Assembly (NCBI GenBank): GCA_020029455.1
Contig: JAIBJH010000016.1
Location: 1 to 30,943 of the forward strand
DNA: 30,943 nucleotides
Direction: 5' to 3'
DNA from: Hyphomicrobiales bacterium
Lineage (GTDB): Bacteria; Pseudomonadota; Alphaproteobacteria; Rhizobiales; Aestuariivirgaceae
Under the pieces are notes generated by a model, which searched no databases, was not told the DNA's origin, and saw nothing but the letters and a program-made list of their open reading frames with translations. A program made the translations under genes and the position numbers. This document shows positions 14,031 to 21,275 of the stretch, in pieces. Numbering within the stretch: position 1 is the stretch's first letter; every line of letters starts with the position of its first letter.

Positions 14031-14816
14031 ATGAGAGTACTTTCCATTGCCGCGACCGGCATGAGCGCACAACAGCTCAATGTCGAAACAATCGCTAACA
14101 ACATCGCCAACGCAAACACAACTGGCTTCAAGCGTTCGCGGGCCGAGTTCACCGATTTGCTTTACCAGATCGTCCGAAGCTCATCTGTGCCGAGCGCGAG
14201 CGGCGAGAGCGTTATTCCGGAAGGGGCGGAGCTTGGGTTGGGTACACGGCTCTCCTCCATCAGAAACATAAATCTGCAGGGCCCGATCAGCAGCACAGGC
14301 AACGAACTTGATGTGGCGCTCAACGGAGACGGCTGGTTTCAGGTCAGGAATGTGGACGGTGAAATTGCTTACACCCGCTCGGGAAGCCTCAACAAGGACG
14401 CCAACGGCCAGATCGTCACGGGTGATGGGCTTCTGCTCGAACCGCCCATTACTGTGCCGGCTGATTCATTGAAGGTGTCGATCAGCAGAACGGGGCAAGT
14501 TTTCTCGCTTGCCAGCAATGGAACAGAAACCCAGATCGGTGACATTCAGCTCGCAACCTTCGTTAACAGCGCCGGGCTTCGGGCCCTGGGCGGTTCCTTG
14601 TTCAAGGACACGGAAGCTTCGGGCCCCGCCCTGACGGGCACGCCCGGAACCTCTCCTTTTGGCGTGTTGGAGCAAGGCTATCTGGAAGAGTCCAACGTTG
14701 ATCCCGTGCAGGAAATCACCGAGTTGATTGCCGCGCAGCGGGCCTATGAGTTGAATTCGAAGGTCATTCAGGCGGCGGATGACATGGCCGGTATCGTCTC
14801 GAAGGGCATTCGCTGA
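14031..14816 (+). CDS. flgG: FlgG, flagellar distal rod protein
   Basis: A 261-residue distal rod protein. 'MRVLSIAATGMSAQQLNVE' followed by 'IANNIANANTTGFKRSRAEF' is the classic FlgG beginning. The middle shows 'NELDVALNGDGWFQV' and 'YTRSGSLNKDANGQIVTGDG'. The end has 'LEQGYLEESNVDPVQEITEL' and 'AQRAYELNSKVIQAADDM'. Length matches the family (about 260). The flgA ATG lies three bases after the stop. Confidence 0.97.
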   Translation: MRVLSIAATGMSAQQLNVETIANNIANANTTGFKRSRAEFTDLLYQIVRSSSVPSASGESVIPEGAELGLGTRLSSIRNINLQGPISSTGNELDVALNGDGWFQVRNVDGEIAYTRSGSLNKDANGQIVTGDGLLLEPPITVPADSLKVSISRTGQVFSLASNGTETQIGDIQLATFVNSAGLRALGGSLFKDTEASGPALTGTPGTSPFGVLEQGYLEESNVDPVQEITELIAAQRAYELNSKVIQAADDMAGIVSKGIR

Positions 14817-14819
14817 ACC

Positions 14820-15281
14820 ATGAGAGGGCTTTTTGGCGCAATTCTGTTGGGTGGGGCACTTGGCATCCTAGCTTTGCCCGCTGGTGCGGAAGTTGTCATG
14901 ATGCTTGTGCCGAGCCGCAACATTGCTGCAAATGAGACTATTTCTCCCGTCGATTTTGTTTCCAGGCAGTTTGAGGTCTCGGCGCAGCAAAAACGCCGCT
15001 ACATCATGGATGCCGCACAGATCTTCGGTAAGGAGGCGGCGCGCAAGCTTTGGGCAGGCAAACCGGTATTGGCAAGCGCCGTCAGACGAAAGGCGAGCGT
15101 CCGGAAAGGGCAGGCAGTGCCAGCGCTCTATTCCGATGGTGGAATTGAAATTTCCAGCGTGTTGATCGTCGAGGAGGATGGTGGACCCGGCGAAATCATC
15201 AAGGTGAAGAATGGTGCCACGGGCATTGTCCTGACCGCGCGCGTTGAAGAGGACGGTACGCTTCGTGTCGAAAGCAATTGA
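14820..15281 (+). CDS. flgA: FlgA, P-ring assembly chaperone
   Basis: A 153-residue exported protein that assists FlgI polymerisation in the periplasm. The N-terminus is a signal peptide (MRGLFGAILLGGALGILALP, then AGA before EVVMML). A SAF-type region follows ('PSRNIAANETISPVDFVSRQ'). The C-terminus has the FlgA pattern 'RKGQAVPALYSDGGIEISS' and 'GATGIVLTARVEEDGTLRV'. It is the short form of the family, lacking the N-terminal domain of enteric FlgA (about 220 residues). Its 3' end overlaps the 5' end of flgI. Confidence 0.9.
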   Translation: MRGLFGAILLGGALGILALPAGAEVVMMLVPSRNIAANETISPVDFVSRQFEVSAQQKRRYIMDAAQIFGKEAARKLWAGKPVLASAVRRKASVRKGQAVPALYSDGGIEISSVLIVEEDGGPGEIIKVKNGATGIVLTARVEEDGTLRVESN

Positions 15282-16386
15282 GCGGCTATTCGGCCTCGTT
15301 CTTGCGGTGTGCCTGCTGGCTGTCGCGCCCATAGGCGCACGCAGTGAAGTCAGGCTCAAGGACATTACCACCGTCCAGGGCATCCGCGATAACCAGTTGG
15401 TCGGTTACGGTCTCGTCATAGGTTTGGCGGGAACCGGTGACAGCTTCCGCAAATCGCCATTTACGGAAGCATCGATGCGATCAATGCTTGAGAGAATGGG
15501 CGTTGGCCTGGGACAGCTTTCTCTTCAGCCGAAAAACGTTGCCGCCGTCATGGTGACGGCGACACTGCCGCCATTTGTTCGGCAGGGTTCTACGTTGGAT
15601 GCCACAGCCTCGTCACTCGGTGACGCAACCTCACTTGCCGGCGGCACTCTCATCCTGACGCCGTTGCTGGCGCCGAATGGCGATGTTTATGCTGTCGCCC
15701 AAGGGCCGGTTTCAGCCAATGGCATGATTGCTCAGGGCCAGAGCGCCACCATTTCAAAGGGCGTGCCGACCACGGGCCGCATAGCCGAGGGTGCTATCGT
15801 CGAAAAGGATCACAGCACTGAGATCAATGCCATTCCCAGCTTCACCTTGCAGCTGCGCAACCCGGACTTCGCCACGGCAGCCAAAATTGCAGATACGATC
15901 AATGCCTATTCCGTGAAGAAGTTCGGCAAGAGAATTGCCGAGGAACTGGATTTCAGGAGTGTCGAGGTTTCCAGACCGAAAACGATTATCGCCAGCAGGC
16001 TGGTGGCGGAAATCGGGGTCCTACAGGTGGACGCGGATTTCCCTGCTCGGATCGTCATTGATGAACGCAATGGCACCATCGTGATGGGCGAGCATGTCCG
16101 CATTTCGCCGGTTGCGGTTTCACAAGGCAGCCTTACCATCAAGGTTTCGGAGGAACCGGCAGTCTACCAGCCAGAGCCGTTTTCCGATGGTGAAACTGTC
16201 GTTGTGCCATCAACACAGATCGTGACGGAAGAAGAAGGCAGCAAGGTTGCGGTGCTGCATGGAGCAACTCTGGAACAGCTTGTCAAAGGCTTGAACAAGA
16301 TGGGGCTGCGGCCTTCCGACATCACCTCCATCCTTCAAAGCATTAAGGCGGCGGGGGCATTGCAGGCGGAGGTCGTTGTCCAATGA
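15265..16386 (+). CDS. flgI: FlgI, flagellar P-ring protein
   Basis: A 373-residue periplasmic ring protein. The GTG at 15265 is chosen because it gives a signal peptide (MSKAIERLFGLVLAVCLLAV, then APIGARS) and has GAGGA upstream; a TTG at 15244 would add seven residues. The mature part begins with 'VRLKDITTVQGIRDNQLVGY' and 'GLVIGLAGTGDSFRKSPFT', both hallmarks of FlgI. Later come 'VNAYSVKKFGK'-like and 'VVIDERNGTIVMGEHVRISP' type segments. It overlaps the flgA 3' end by 17 bases and the motE start by 4 bases. Confidence 0.95.
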   Translation: MSKAIERLFGLVLAVCLLAVAPIGARSEVRLKDITTVQGIRDNQLVGYGLVIGLAGTGDSFRKSPFTEASMRSMLERMGVGLGQLSLQPKNVAAVMVTATLPPFVRQGSTLDATASSLGDATSLAGGTLILTPLLAPNGDVYAVAQGPVSANGMIAQGQSATISKGVPTTGRIAEGAIVEKDHSTEINAIPSFTLQLRNPDFATAAKIADTINAYSVKKFGKRIAEELDFRSVEVSRPKTIIASRLVAEIGVLQVDADFPARIVIDERNGTIVMGEHVRISPVAVSQGSLTIKVSEEPAVYQPEPFSDGETVVVPSTQIVTEEEGSKVAVLHGATLEQLVKGLNKMGLRPSDITSILQSIKAAGALQAEVVVQ

Positions 16387-16886
16387 AACCGATTGCCTCC
16401 GCCCTCTTCTCTGTTGCTTTCGCAAGTTGCCTGATTGGCTTCCCAGTTGGCCATGCCGAAGAGCCGTCTGGACAGAAGGAAGGGCCCAAGGTCACGGAGG
16501 ACTATTGCAGCAGTTTCGCGGAAAGCGCGGCTGAAACCCGCTTTGCGCTTCAGCAAGAGCGCCTCGCCCACCTGAAAAGGGACGTTGAAGCCCGGCTTAC
16601 AGAACTCCAGAGCGAATCCGAGAGGCTTCAGGACTTCCTCAACGCCAGGGAGGCAGTGCGCGAGCAGCTTAGCGATGGCTTGACCAAGATCTACGCCAAC
16701 ATGGAGCCGGAAGCGGCTGTGAAAGTCATCAAACGGCTCCATCCGGCGGTTGCCGCGGAGATTCTGGTCAGCCTTAACGCAAAGCAGGCTAGCAACATTT
16801 TGGCTCTTATGGATCCAAAGGACTCTTCGAGGATAGTCGTTTTCATGGCCTCCATCGCATATGCAAGGACCGGGAACAGATCGTGA
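16383..16886 (+). CDS. motE: MotE-like MgtE-N-domain protein (putative MotC chaperone)
   Basis: A 167-residue protein with a signal peptide (about residues 1-25, ending GHA before EEP). A charged coiled coil follows (about 50-95). A small helical domain like the MgtE N-domain comes last ('IYANMEPEAAVKVIKRLHP' and 'LMDPKDSSRIVVFMASI'). In Sinorhizobium, the protein encoded at this place, between flgI and flgH, is MotE, a periplasmic chaperone needed for MotC stability. Position, length and domains agree. It overlaps flgI and flgH by four bases on each side. Its client gene motC is at 24710-26122 and looks intact. Confidence 0.85.
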   Translation: MKPIASALFSVAFASCLIGFPVGHAEEPSGQKEGPKVTEDYCSSFAESAAETRFALQQERLAHLKRDVEARLTELQSESERLQDFLNAREAVREQLSDGLTKIYANMEPEAAVKVIKRLHPAVAAEILVSLNAKQASNILALMDPKDSSRIVVFMASIAYARTGNRS

Positions 16887-17620
16887 GTATTGCAAGATTT
16901 ATTGTCGCCTTTCTGGTGGTTTCAACGCTGGCCGGCTGCGGCAAGACATTTGATCGCCTCACCAGCGCACCAGAACTGTCTCCGGTTGGCAGCGGTATAT
17001 CGCGAGATGTTTCGGCGCTCACCGAGAACGCGGATTTGGCTGATGCAGATGAGCAGGATACCTGGATTGGAGGCCCTGCAGATCTCTTCCGGGATCGAAG
17101 GGCCCATCGCCGCGGTGACATGATCACGGTGAAGGTGAACCTCAATGACAAGGCCAACTTTAGCAATTCCTCCACCCGTACGCGCAAAGCCAAGGCCAAA
17201 GGCGAGCTGGATTTCTCGCTTGGGCTACCCATCTTTGAGTCGGAGGGCGAAGCCGAAGGCACTATCGGCTCAGACTCATCCGCAAGTGGCCAGGGCAGCG
17301 TGAACAGGGCAGAAAAGCTGAACCTGCAACTCACAGCTGTTGTGCGCAAAGTTTATGACAACGGAACGCTCTACATCGAGGGCGGGCAGCAGACCCTCGT
17401 CAACTCCGAATTGCGGGACATTTGGATAGCAGGCTTGGTCAATCCGGCGGATGTTGAGCCGGACAACTCTGTGGAATTCAGCCGGATTGCCGAGGCGCGC
17501 GTCCGCTACGGGGGCAAAGGTCAGGTTTCGGATATCCAGAAACCTGGGTTTGGGCTGCAACTTTGGGACAAGGTGAATCCATTCTATTGGCGGCATGGCT
17601 ATCCCAGAAACGCCCGCTGA
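16883..17620 (+). CDS. flgH: FlgH, flagellar L-ring lipoprotein
   Basis: A 245-residue outer-membrane ring protein. The N-terminus is a lipoprotein signal with lipobox LAGC, cysteine at residue 19. The FlgH core is seen in 'LFRDRRAHRRGDMITVKVN', 'KLNLQLTAVVRKVYDNGTLY' and 'IEGGQQTLVNSELRDIWIAG'. The end, 'GLQLWDKVNPF', is typical. The start is GTG at 16883, overlapping motE. The last 26 bases overlap fliL in another frame. Confidence 0.95.
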   Translation: MSIARFIVAFLVVSTLAGCGKTFDRLTSAPELSPVGSGISRDVSALTENADLADADEQDTWIGGPADLFRDRRAHRRGDMITVKVNLNDKANFSNSSTRTRKAKAKGELDFSLGLPIFESEGEAEGTIGSDSSASGQGSVNRAEKLNLQLTAVVRKVYDNGTLYIEGGQQTLVNSELRDIWIAGLVNPADVEPDNSVEFSRIAEARVRYGGKGQVSDIQKPGFGLQLWDKVNPFYWRHGYPRNAR

Positions 17621-18179
17621 AGGTGGCGGCGCGCTCCCTATCCTCATCGCCGCCTGCTTCACGGCAGTACTAGGCCTCGGCACCGGCGTCGCCATTTCCG
17701 CATTCATGATGCCTGCTGTGGAACATGCCGGGAAACCCGGCATTGTAGAAAAAAAACCGCCCCAGGAACCTGGACAGCACGGCAATGACGCGGAATCGGC
17801 TGAGCACGGGAAAAGCGAAACTGCCGCAACTGAACACGAAGAAGCCGGTAGCGCCGAGACCACTGAAGAACCGATCGACCCAGAAAAGCTGGCATTCATC
17901 CCCTTTCCGCCTGTCATTGTGAATCTCAGGGAACAGAGCGGTTCATGGGTAAGAGTTGAAGGCGGAATCCAATACATTACCGACGGTGAAATCCCGGCGG
18001 ATTCCATTGGCCCTCTCGCGGCCGAAATAGCCATGAACTATTTCAGGACGTTGACCATCAGCGACTTTGAAGGTGGTGATGGTCTGCAGCTGATCAAGAT
18101 GGACTTGAGGGAGATTGCAGAGTCTTTGAGCAAGGGGCAGATCAGAGGCTTCATCTTCACTTCCTTCATCATCGAATGA
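17595..18179 (+). CDS. fliL: FliL, stator-associated membrane protein
   Basis: A 194-residue single-pass inner-membrane protein that surrounds and supports stator units in other bacteria. One membrane segment lies at about 14-38 (LPILIAACFTAVLGLGTGVA). A long Pro/Glu/Ala/His-rich linker follows (about 45-95). The C-terminal FliL domain has 'FPPVIVNLREQSGSWVRVEG' and ends in 'GQIRGFIFTSFIIE', the usual FliL ending. The ATG at 17595 overlaps the flgH end, and the fliP ATG overlaps the fliL stop (ATGA). Confidence 0.93.
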   Translation: MAIPETPAEGGGALPILIAACFTAVLGLGTGVAISAFMMPAVEHAGKPGIVEKKPPQEPGQHGNDAESAEHGKSETAATEHEEAGSAETTEEPIDPEKLAFIPFPPVIVNLREQSGSWVRVEGGIQYITDGEIPADSIGPLAAEIAMNYFRTLTISDFEGGDGLQLIKMDLREIAESLSKGQIRGFIFTSFIIE

Positions 18180-18922
18180 AGCTGCGTTGGATCCTTCTTG
18201 CGCTTGTCCTGCTGTTGCCGGGTCCGGTACTGGCCCAGCAGACTCCGCCTCCTGTCAATCTGCAGCCATTGCTCGATAGCATAGGCTCGACATCAACTGA
18301 CACCATTGTCCAGTCCGTCCTGTTGCTGACACTGCTTTCCGTGCTGCCGGGTCTTGCCGTGATGATGACAAGCTTCACGCGGCTTATCATCGCATTCTCG
18401 TTTCTGCGCAGTAGCCTGGGTCTTCAGTCGACACCGGCAAACATCATCCTCATCACGCTAGCCTTGTTTCTCACCATGTTCATTATGGCACCTACATTCG
18501 ACAAGTCCTGGAACGAGGGCCTGCAGCCGCTTCTAAACAAGCAGATCAGCGAGGCGGAGGCTTATGGAAAAATCGTGGACCCGTTCAAGGATTTCATGCT
18601 GCGCAATGTCAGAGAGAAGGAACTTGCATTCTTTCAGGATCTTGCCGCGGAATCATCCATAGGCGGAACAGCGACGGAACGGGATATCAGAATTCTCGTT
18701 CCATCATTCATGGTGTCCGAACTGCGGCGCGGATTCGAAATCGGCTTCCTGATCGCGCTTCCCTTCCTCATCATTGACCTCGTGGTGGCGACGGTTACGA
18801 TGTCCATGGGCATGATGATGCTTCCCCCGACAGTCATTTCACTTCCCTTCAAGGTGCTGTTCTTTGTCCTGATTGATGGCTGGACGCTGTTGGCCGGAAG
18901 CCTCGTCAGATCATTCACCTGA
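18176..18922 (+). CDS. fliP: FliP, flagellar export-gate protein
   Basis: A 248-residue export-gate subunit. It has the cleavable signal-like N-terminus usual for FliP (RWILLALVLLLPGPVLAQ). The FliP signatures are 'LSVLPGLAVMMTSFTRLIIA', 'LTMFIMAPTFDKSWNEGLQP' and 'GFLIALPFLIIDLVVATVTM', plus 'MGMMMLPP'. In many bacteria fliP is followed by fliQ and fliR; here the flagellin genes follow, so fliQ, fliR and flhA must be elsewhere. It is the last gene of the long plus-strand unit starting at motA. Confidence 0.96.
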   Translation: MKLRWILLALVLLLPGPVLAQQTPPPVNLQPLLDSIGSTSTDTIVQSVLLLTLLSVLPGLAVMMTSFTRLIIAFSFLRSSLGLQSTPANIILITLALFLTMFIMAPTFDKSWNEGLQPLLNKQISEAEAYGKIVDPFKDFMLRNVREKELAFFQDLAAESSIGGTATERDIRILVPSFMVSELRRGFEIGFLIALPFLIIDLVVATVTMSMGMMMLPPTVISLPFKVLFFVLIDGWTLLAGSLVRSFT

Positions 18923-18961
18923 TCTGCCCGGTACTCAAACTTTAGAATTGCGGCGCGAAAG

Positions 18962-18976
18962 TTAGACTTTCTTTAA
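18962..18976 (+). promoter_or_regulatory. CtrA-like box before flagellin 1
   Basis: TTAGACTTTCTTTAA reads as TTAG-N7-TTAA, one mismatch from the CtrA consensus. Fifteen bases after the start of the right half comes TAGTCT (18988), a possible -10. The box lies 122 bases before the flagellin start. The same arrangement is found before flagellin 2. Confidence 0.5.
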
Positions 18977-19006
18977 CAAGTCCCGGCTAGTCTTCTCCGC
19001 AGGTGG

Positions 19007-19021
19007 GGCGCAGATTGCGCC
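19007..19021 (+). other. Hairpin in the flagellin 1 leader
   Basis: GGCGCA-GAT-TGCGCC is a perfect 6-bp inverted repeat with a 3-base loop, in the leader about 80 bases before the flagellin ATG. No T-run follows. It could stabilise the mRNA 5' end, as leader hairpins do in other abundant messages. That role is inferred. Confidence 0.4.
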
Positions 19022-19098
19022 ACGGTATTAGTCACGGTCCACCGTCTCCGGCTCCGGCCTGGAATGTTTCAACGAAAACAGCCAGTGGAGCTATTTTA

Positions 19099-20034
19099 AT
19101 GTCCAGCATTATTACAAACGTCTCGGCGATGACTGCGTTACGCAGCTTGAGCGCTACGAATGCCTCTCTTGAGAAGACCCAGGCCAGGGTTTCGACCGGC
19201 CTTCGCGTTGCTTCCGCCGAAGACAACGCCGGTTATTGGTCAATTGCCACGACCATGCGTTCCGACAAGTCCGCCCTCTCGACCGTGAAGGACGCCCTCG
19301 GACTGGGTGCCGCCACTATCGATGTGGCTTATACAGCAACGAATTCCGCCATCGAAGTTGCCAAGGAAATCAAGAACAAGCTTGTCGCCGCTCGCCAGCC
19401 AGGCGTCGACCGCACGAAGTTCCAATCGGAAATTACCGAACTGCAGAATCAGCTGAGCTCGATCGGCGAGTCCGCCGTTTTCTCGGGCCAGAACTGGCTC
19501 TCCGTTGACTCATCCGCGGCCGGCTACAACGCCTCGAAGTCGATCGTTGCCTCATTCACCAGGACCAATGGGGCCGTAACCATCGGTACGATCAGCATCA
19601 ACACCGCCAACGTGAAGCTTTACGATGCAAGCGCCACAGCCGTCGGTATCGTGGATGGTCTGCGCGACGCAACTGGCGCCATCAGCGGCACCGGTACGTT
19701 CAGCGTAGCAACGCTCACCATCTCTGCCCTGACTGACAGCACAACTGATCTCACGACTCTTGAAGGTTATATCAAGGGCGCAGATGCCGCGATTTCGGAA
19801 ATGACGAGCTCGGCAGCAACTCTGGGTTCCGCAAAAACCCGCGTGAACCTCCAGAAGGACTTCGTAGGTGCGCTGTCCGACGCCATTGACCGCGGCATCG
19901 GGTCACTTGTTGACGCAGACATGACTGAAGAATCTACAAAGCTTCAGGCGCTGCAAGTCCAGCAGCAGCTTGCTGTTCAGGCTCTCAGCATCGCAAACCA
20001 GAGTGCGCAGTCGATCCTAAGCCTGTTCAGATAG
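19099..20034 (+). CDS. Flagellin 1
   Basis: A 311-residue filament protein of the short alphaproteobacterial type. The ATG at 19099 is chosen for the GGAG ribosome site just before it; the frame stays open upstream, but that part is not flagellin. The D0/D1 N-terminal region has 'ASLEKTQARVSTGLRVASAE' and 'DNAGYWSIATTMRSD'. The C-terminal region has 'GIGSLVDADMTEESTKLQAL' and ends 'ALSIANQSAQSILSLFR'. The variable centre is Thr/Ser/Ala-rich. It is a tandem paralogue of the next gene. A CtrA-like box lies upstream and a terminator-like inverted repeat downstream, so it is probably its own transcription unit. Confidence 0.97.
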   Translation: MSSIITNVSAMTALRSLSATNASLEKTQARVSTGLRVASAEDNAGYWSIATTMRSDKSALSTVKDALGLGAATIDVAYTATNSAIEVAKEIKNKLVAARQPGVDRTKFQSEITELQNQLSSIGESAVFSGQNWLSVDSSAAGYNASKSIVASFTRTNGAVTIGTISINTANVKLYDASATAVGIVDGLRDATGAISGTGTFSVATLTISALTDSTTDLTTLEGYIKGADAAISEMTSSAATLGSAKTRVNLQKDFVGALSDAIDRGIGSLVDADMTEESTKLQALQVQQQLAVQALSIANQSAQSILSLFR

Positions 20035-20040
20035 CAAGTT

Positions 20041-20110
20041 CGCCGGCTGCCGGAAGTTGCAGCTCCCAGACTTCCCCAGACGTCTTCTGGCGGCCGGCGT
20101 TCCTTTCTGT
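20041..20110 (+). terminator. Terminator-like nested inverted repeat after flagellin 1
   Basis: CGCCGGC at 20041-20047 pairs with GCCGGCG near 20093-20099, extended by GCC/GGC. Inside, GGAAGT pairs with ACTTCC. A T-rich run, TTCCTTTCTGT (20100-20110), follows the outer stem. The long loop is unusual for an intrinsic terminator, but the position just after an expected strong gene fits. Confidence 0.6.
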
Positions 20111-20119
20111 GACTATGTA

Positions 20120-20134
20120 TTAACTACGACTTAA
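20120..20134 (+). promoter_or_regulatory. Perfect CtrA-type box before flagellin 2
   Basis: TTAACTACGACTTAA is an exact TTAA-N7-TTAA. Fifteen bases after the start of the right half is TAGATT (20146), a 4-of-6 match to a -10 element. The flagellin 2 ATG is 127 bases downstream. Box-to-TAG spacing equals that of flagellin 1, which makes chance less likely. Confidence 0.6.
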
Positions 20135-20261
20135 CCATTGCTTCCTAGATTGGCTTCATGACGAAGACGGCCGTTGCTGCCGTTCGGCATGAGGCCAGTT
20201 CGTCGTTCCGGCATCGATCCGGCATGTCTCTTCCAAGGCACGCGACGCGAGGCGATGGCGA

Positions 20262-21188
20262 ATGACGAGCATAAATACCAACCGGGCGGCAATGACAGCG
20301 CTTGCCAGTCTGACGAGCACCAACAACAAGCTCGAACTTACCCAGAAGAACATTTCTACCGGTCTTCGCGTCGCTGAAGCATCCGACAATGCGGCCTACT
20401 GGTCGATCGCGACCACCATGCGCTCCGACAATTCATCGCTCTCCACTGTAAAGGACGCTCTGGGATTGGGCGCTGCGACCGTCGACGTGACATACACCGC
20501 AATGAATGTTGCCATCGAAACGGCAAAAGTCATCAAAGACAAGCTTGTCGCGGCGAGGCAACCTGGGGTGGACAAGGTCAAGATCCAGGCGGAAATCTCC
20601 GAGCGTCAGAAGCAATTGCGCTCGGTCGCTGATTCCGCCTCATTCTCGGGCGAGAATTGGCTGGCGGTTGATTCATCCGCGGCCGGCTACAACTCGTCCA
20701 AATCCATTGTCTCATCGTTCTCCCGCGGTCCTGCCGGCGTGTCGATCCAGACGATCACCTATGACGTGAACGCCAGCAAGCTCTTTGATGACAACGACCA
20801 GTCAGGGATTTTGGATTCCGAGGACACAACAACAAATGGCGGCGTGGTCTACTCTGTATTCACGCTTGATATTTCCACACTTACGACATCCCAGAATGAC
20901 ACTGCGGATCTCGAGCAAATGATTCGTTGGGTCGACGATGCGATCGGCGGTCTGACGACGGCGGCGGCGAACGTCGGAGCGCTGAAGAGCAGGCTGGATA
21001 GCCAGGCCGATTTTGTGAATAGTTTGATGGATGCCATCGCCAGAGGAATTGGATCGCTTGTGGATGCAGACATGACACAAGAGTCCACGCGTCTCCAGGC
21101 GCTGCAAGTGCAGCAGCAGCTTGGTGTTCAGGCCCTCAGCATCGCCAACCAAAACAGCCAGACAATTCTCTCGCTGTTCAGAAACTAA
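20262..21188 (+). CDS. Flagellin 2
   Basis: A 308-residue flagellin, paralogous to flagellin 1 in tandem. The N-terminal region 'KNISTGLRVAEASDNAAYWS' and the C-terminal 'GIGSLVDADMTQESTRLQAL' and 'ALSIANQNSQTILSLFRN' match closely. The two share blocks such as 'STVKDALGLGAAT', 'KLVAARQPGVD' and 'LAVDSSAAGYN'-like residues. The centre, with an acidic Asp/Asn-rich stretch ('DDNDQSGILDSEDTT'), is different. The ATG has GAGG nine bases upstream. It has its own perfect CtrA-type box, so the two flagellins may be expressed separately. Confidence 0.97.
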   Translation: MTSINTNRAAMTALASLTSTNNKLELTQKNISTGLRVAEASDNAAYWSIATTMRSDNSSLSTVKDALGLGAATVDVTYTAMNVAIETAKVIKDKLVAARQPGVDKVKIQAEISERQKQLRSVADSASFSGENWLAVDSSAAGYNSSKSIVSSFSRGPAGVSIQTITYDVNASKLFDDNDQSGILDSEDTTTNGGVVYSVFTLDISTLTTSQNDTADLEQMIRWVDDAIGGLTTAAANVGALKSRLDSQADFVNSLMDAIARGIGSLVDADMTQESTRLQALQVQQQLGVQALSIANQNSQTILSLFRN

Positions 21189-21189
21189 C

Positions 21190-21231
21190 ACGGCCCAAAG
21201 ATCTGAATGCCTGAGGCGACCGCTAGGCCGT
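21190..21231 (+). terminator. Weak inverted repeat after flagellin 2
   Basis: ACGGCC (21190-21195) pairs with GGCCGT (21226-21231), starting a few bases after the flagellin 2 stop and enclosing a small GCC-TGA-GGC hairpin. No T-run follows, so a terminator role is only possible. The rest of the 87-base gap to fliF shows no clear promoter. Confidence 0.25.
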
Positions 21232-21275
21232 TGAGGGCGGAGCATTGCCTATTCCCATGAGTTCAACGTGTTGAA

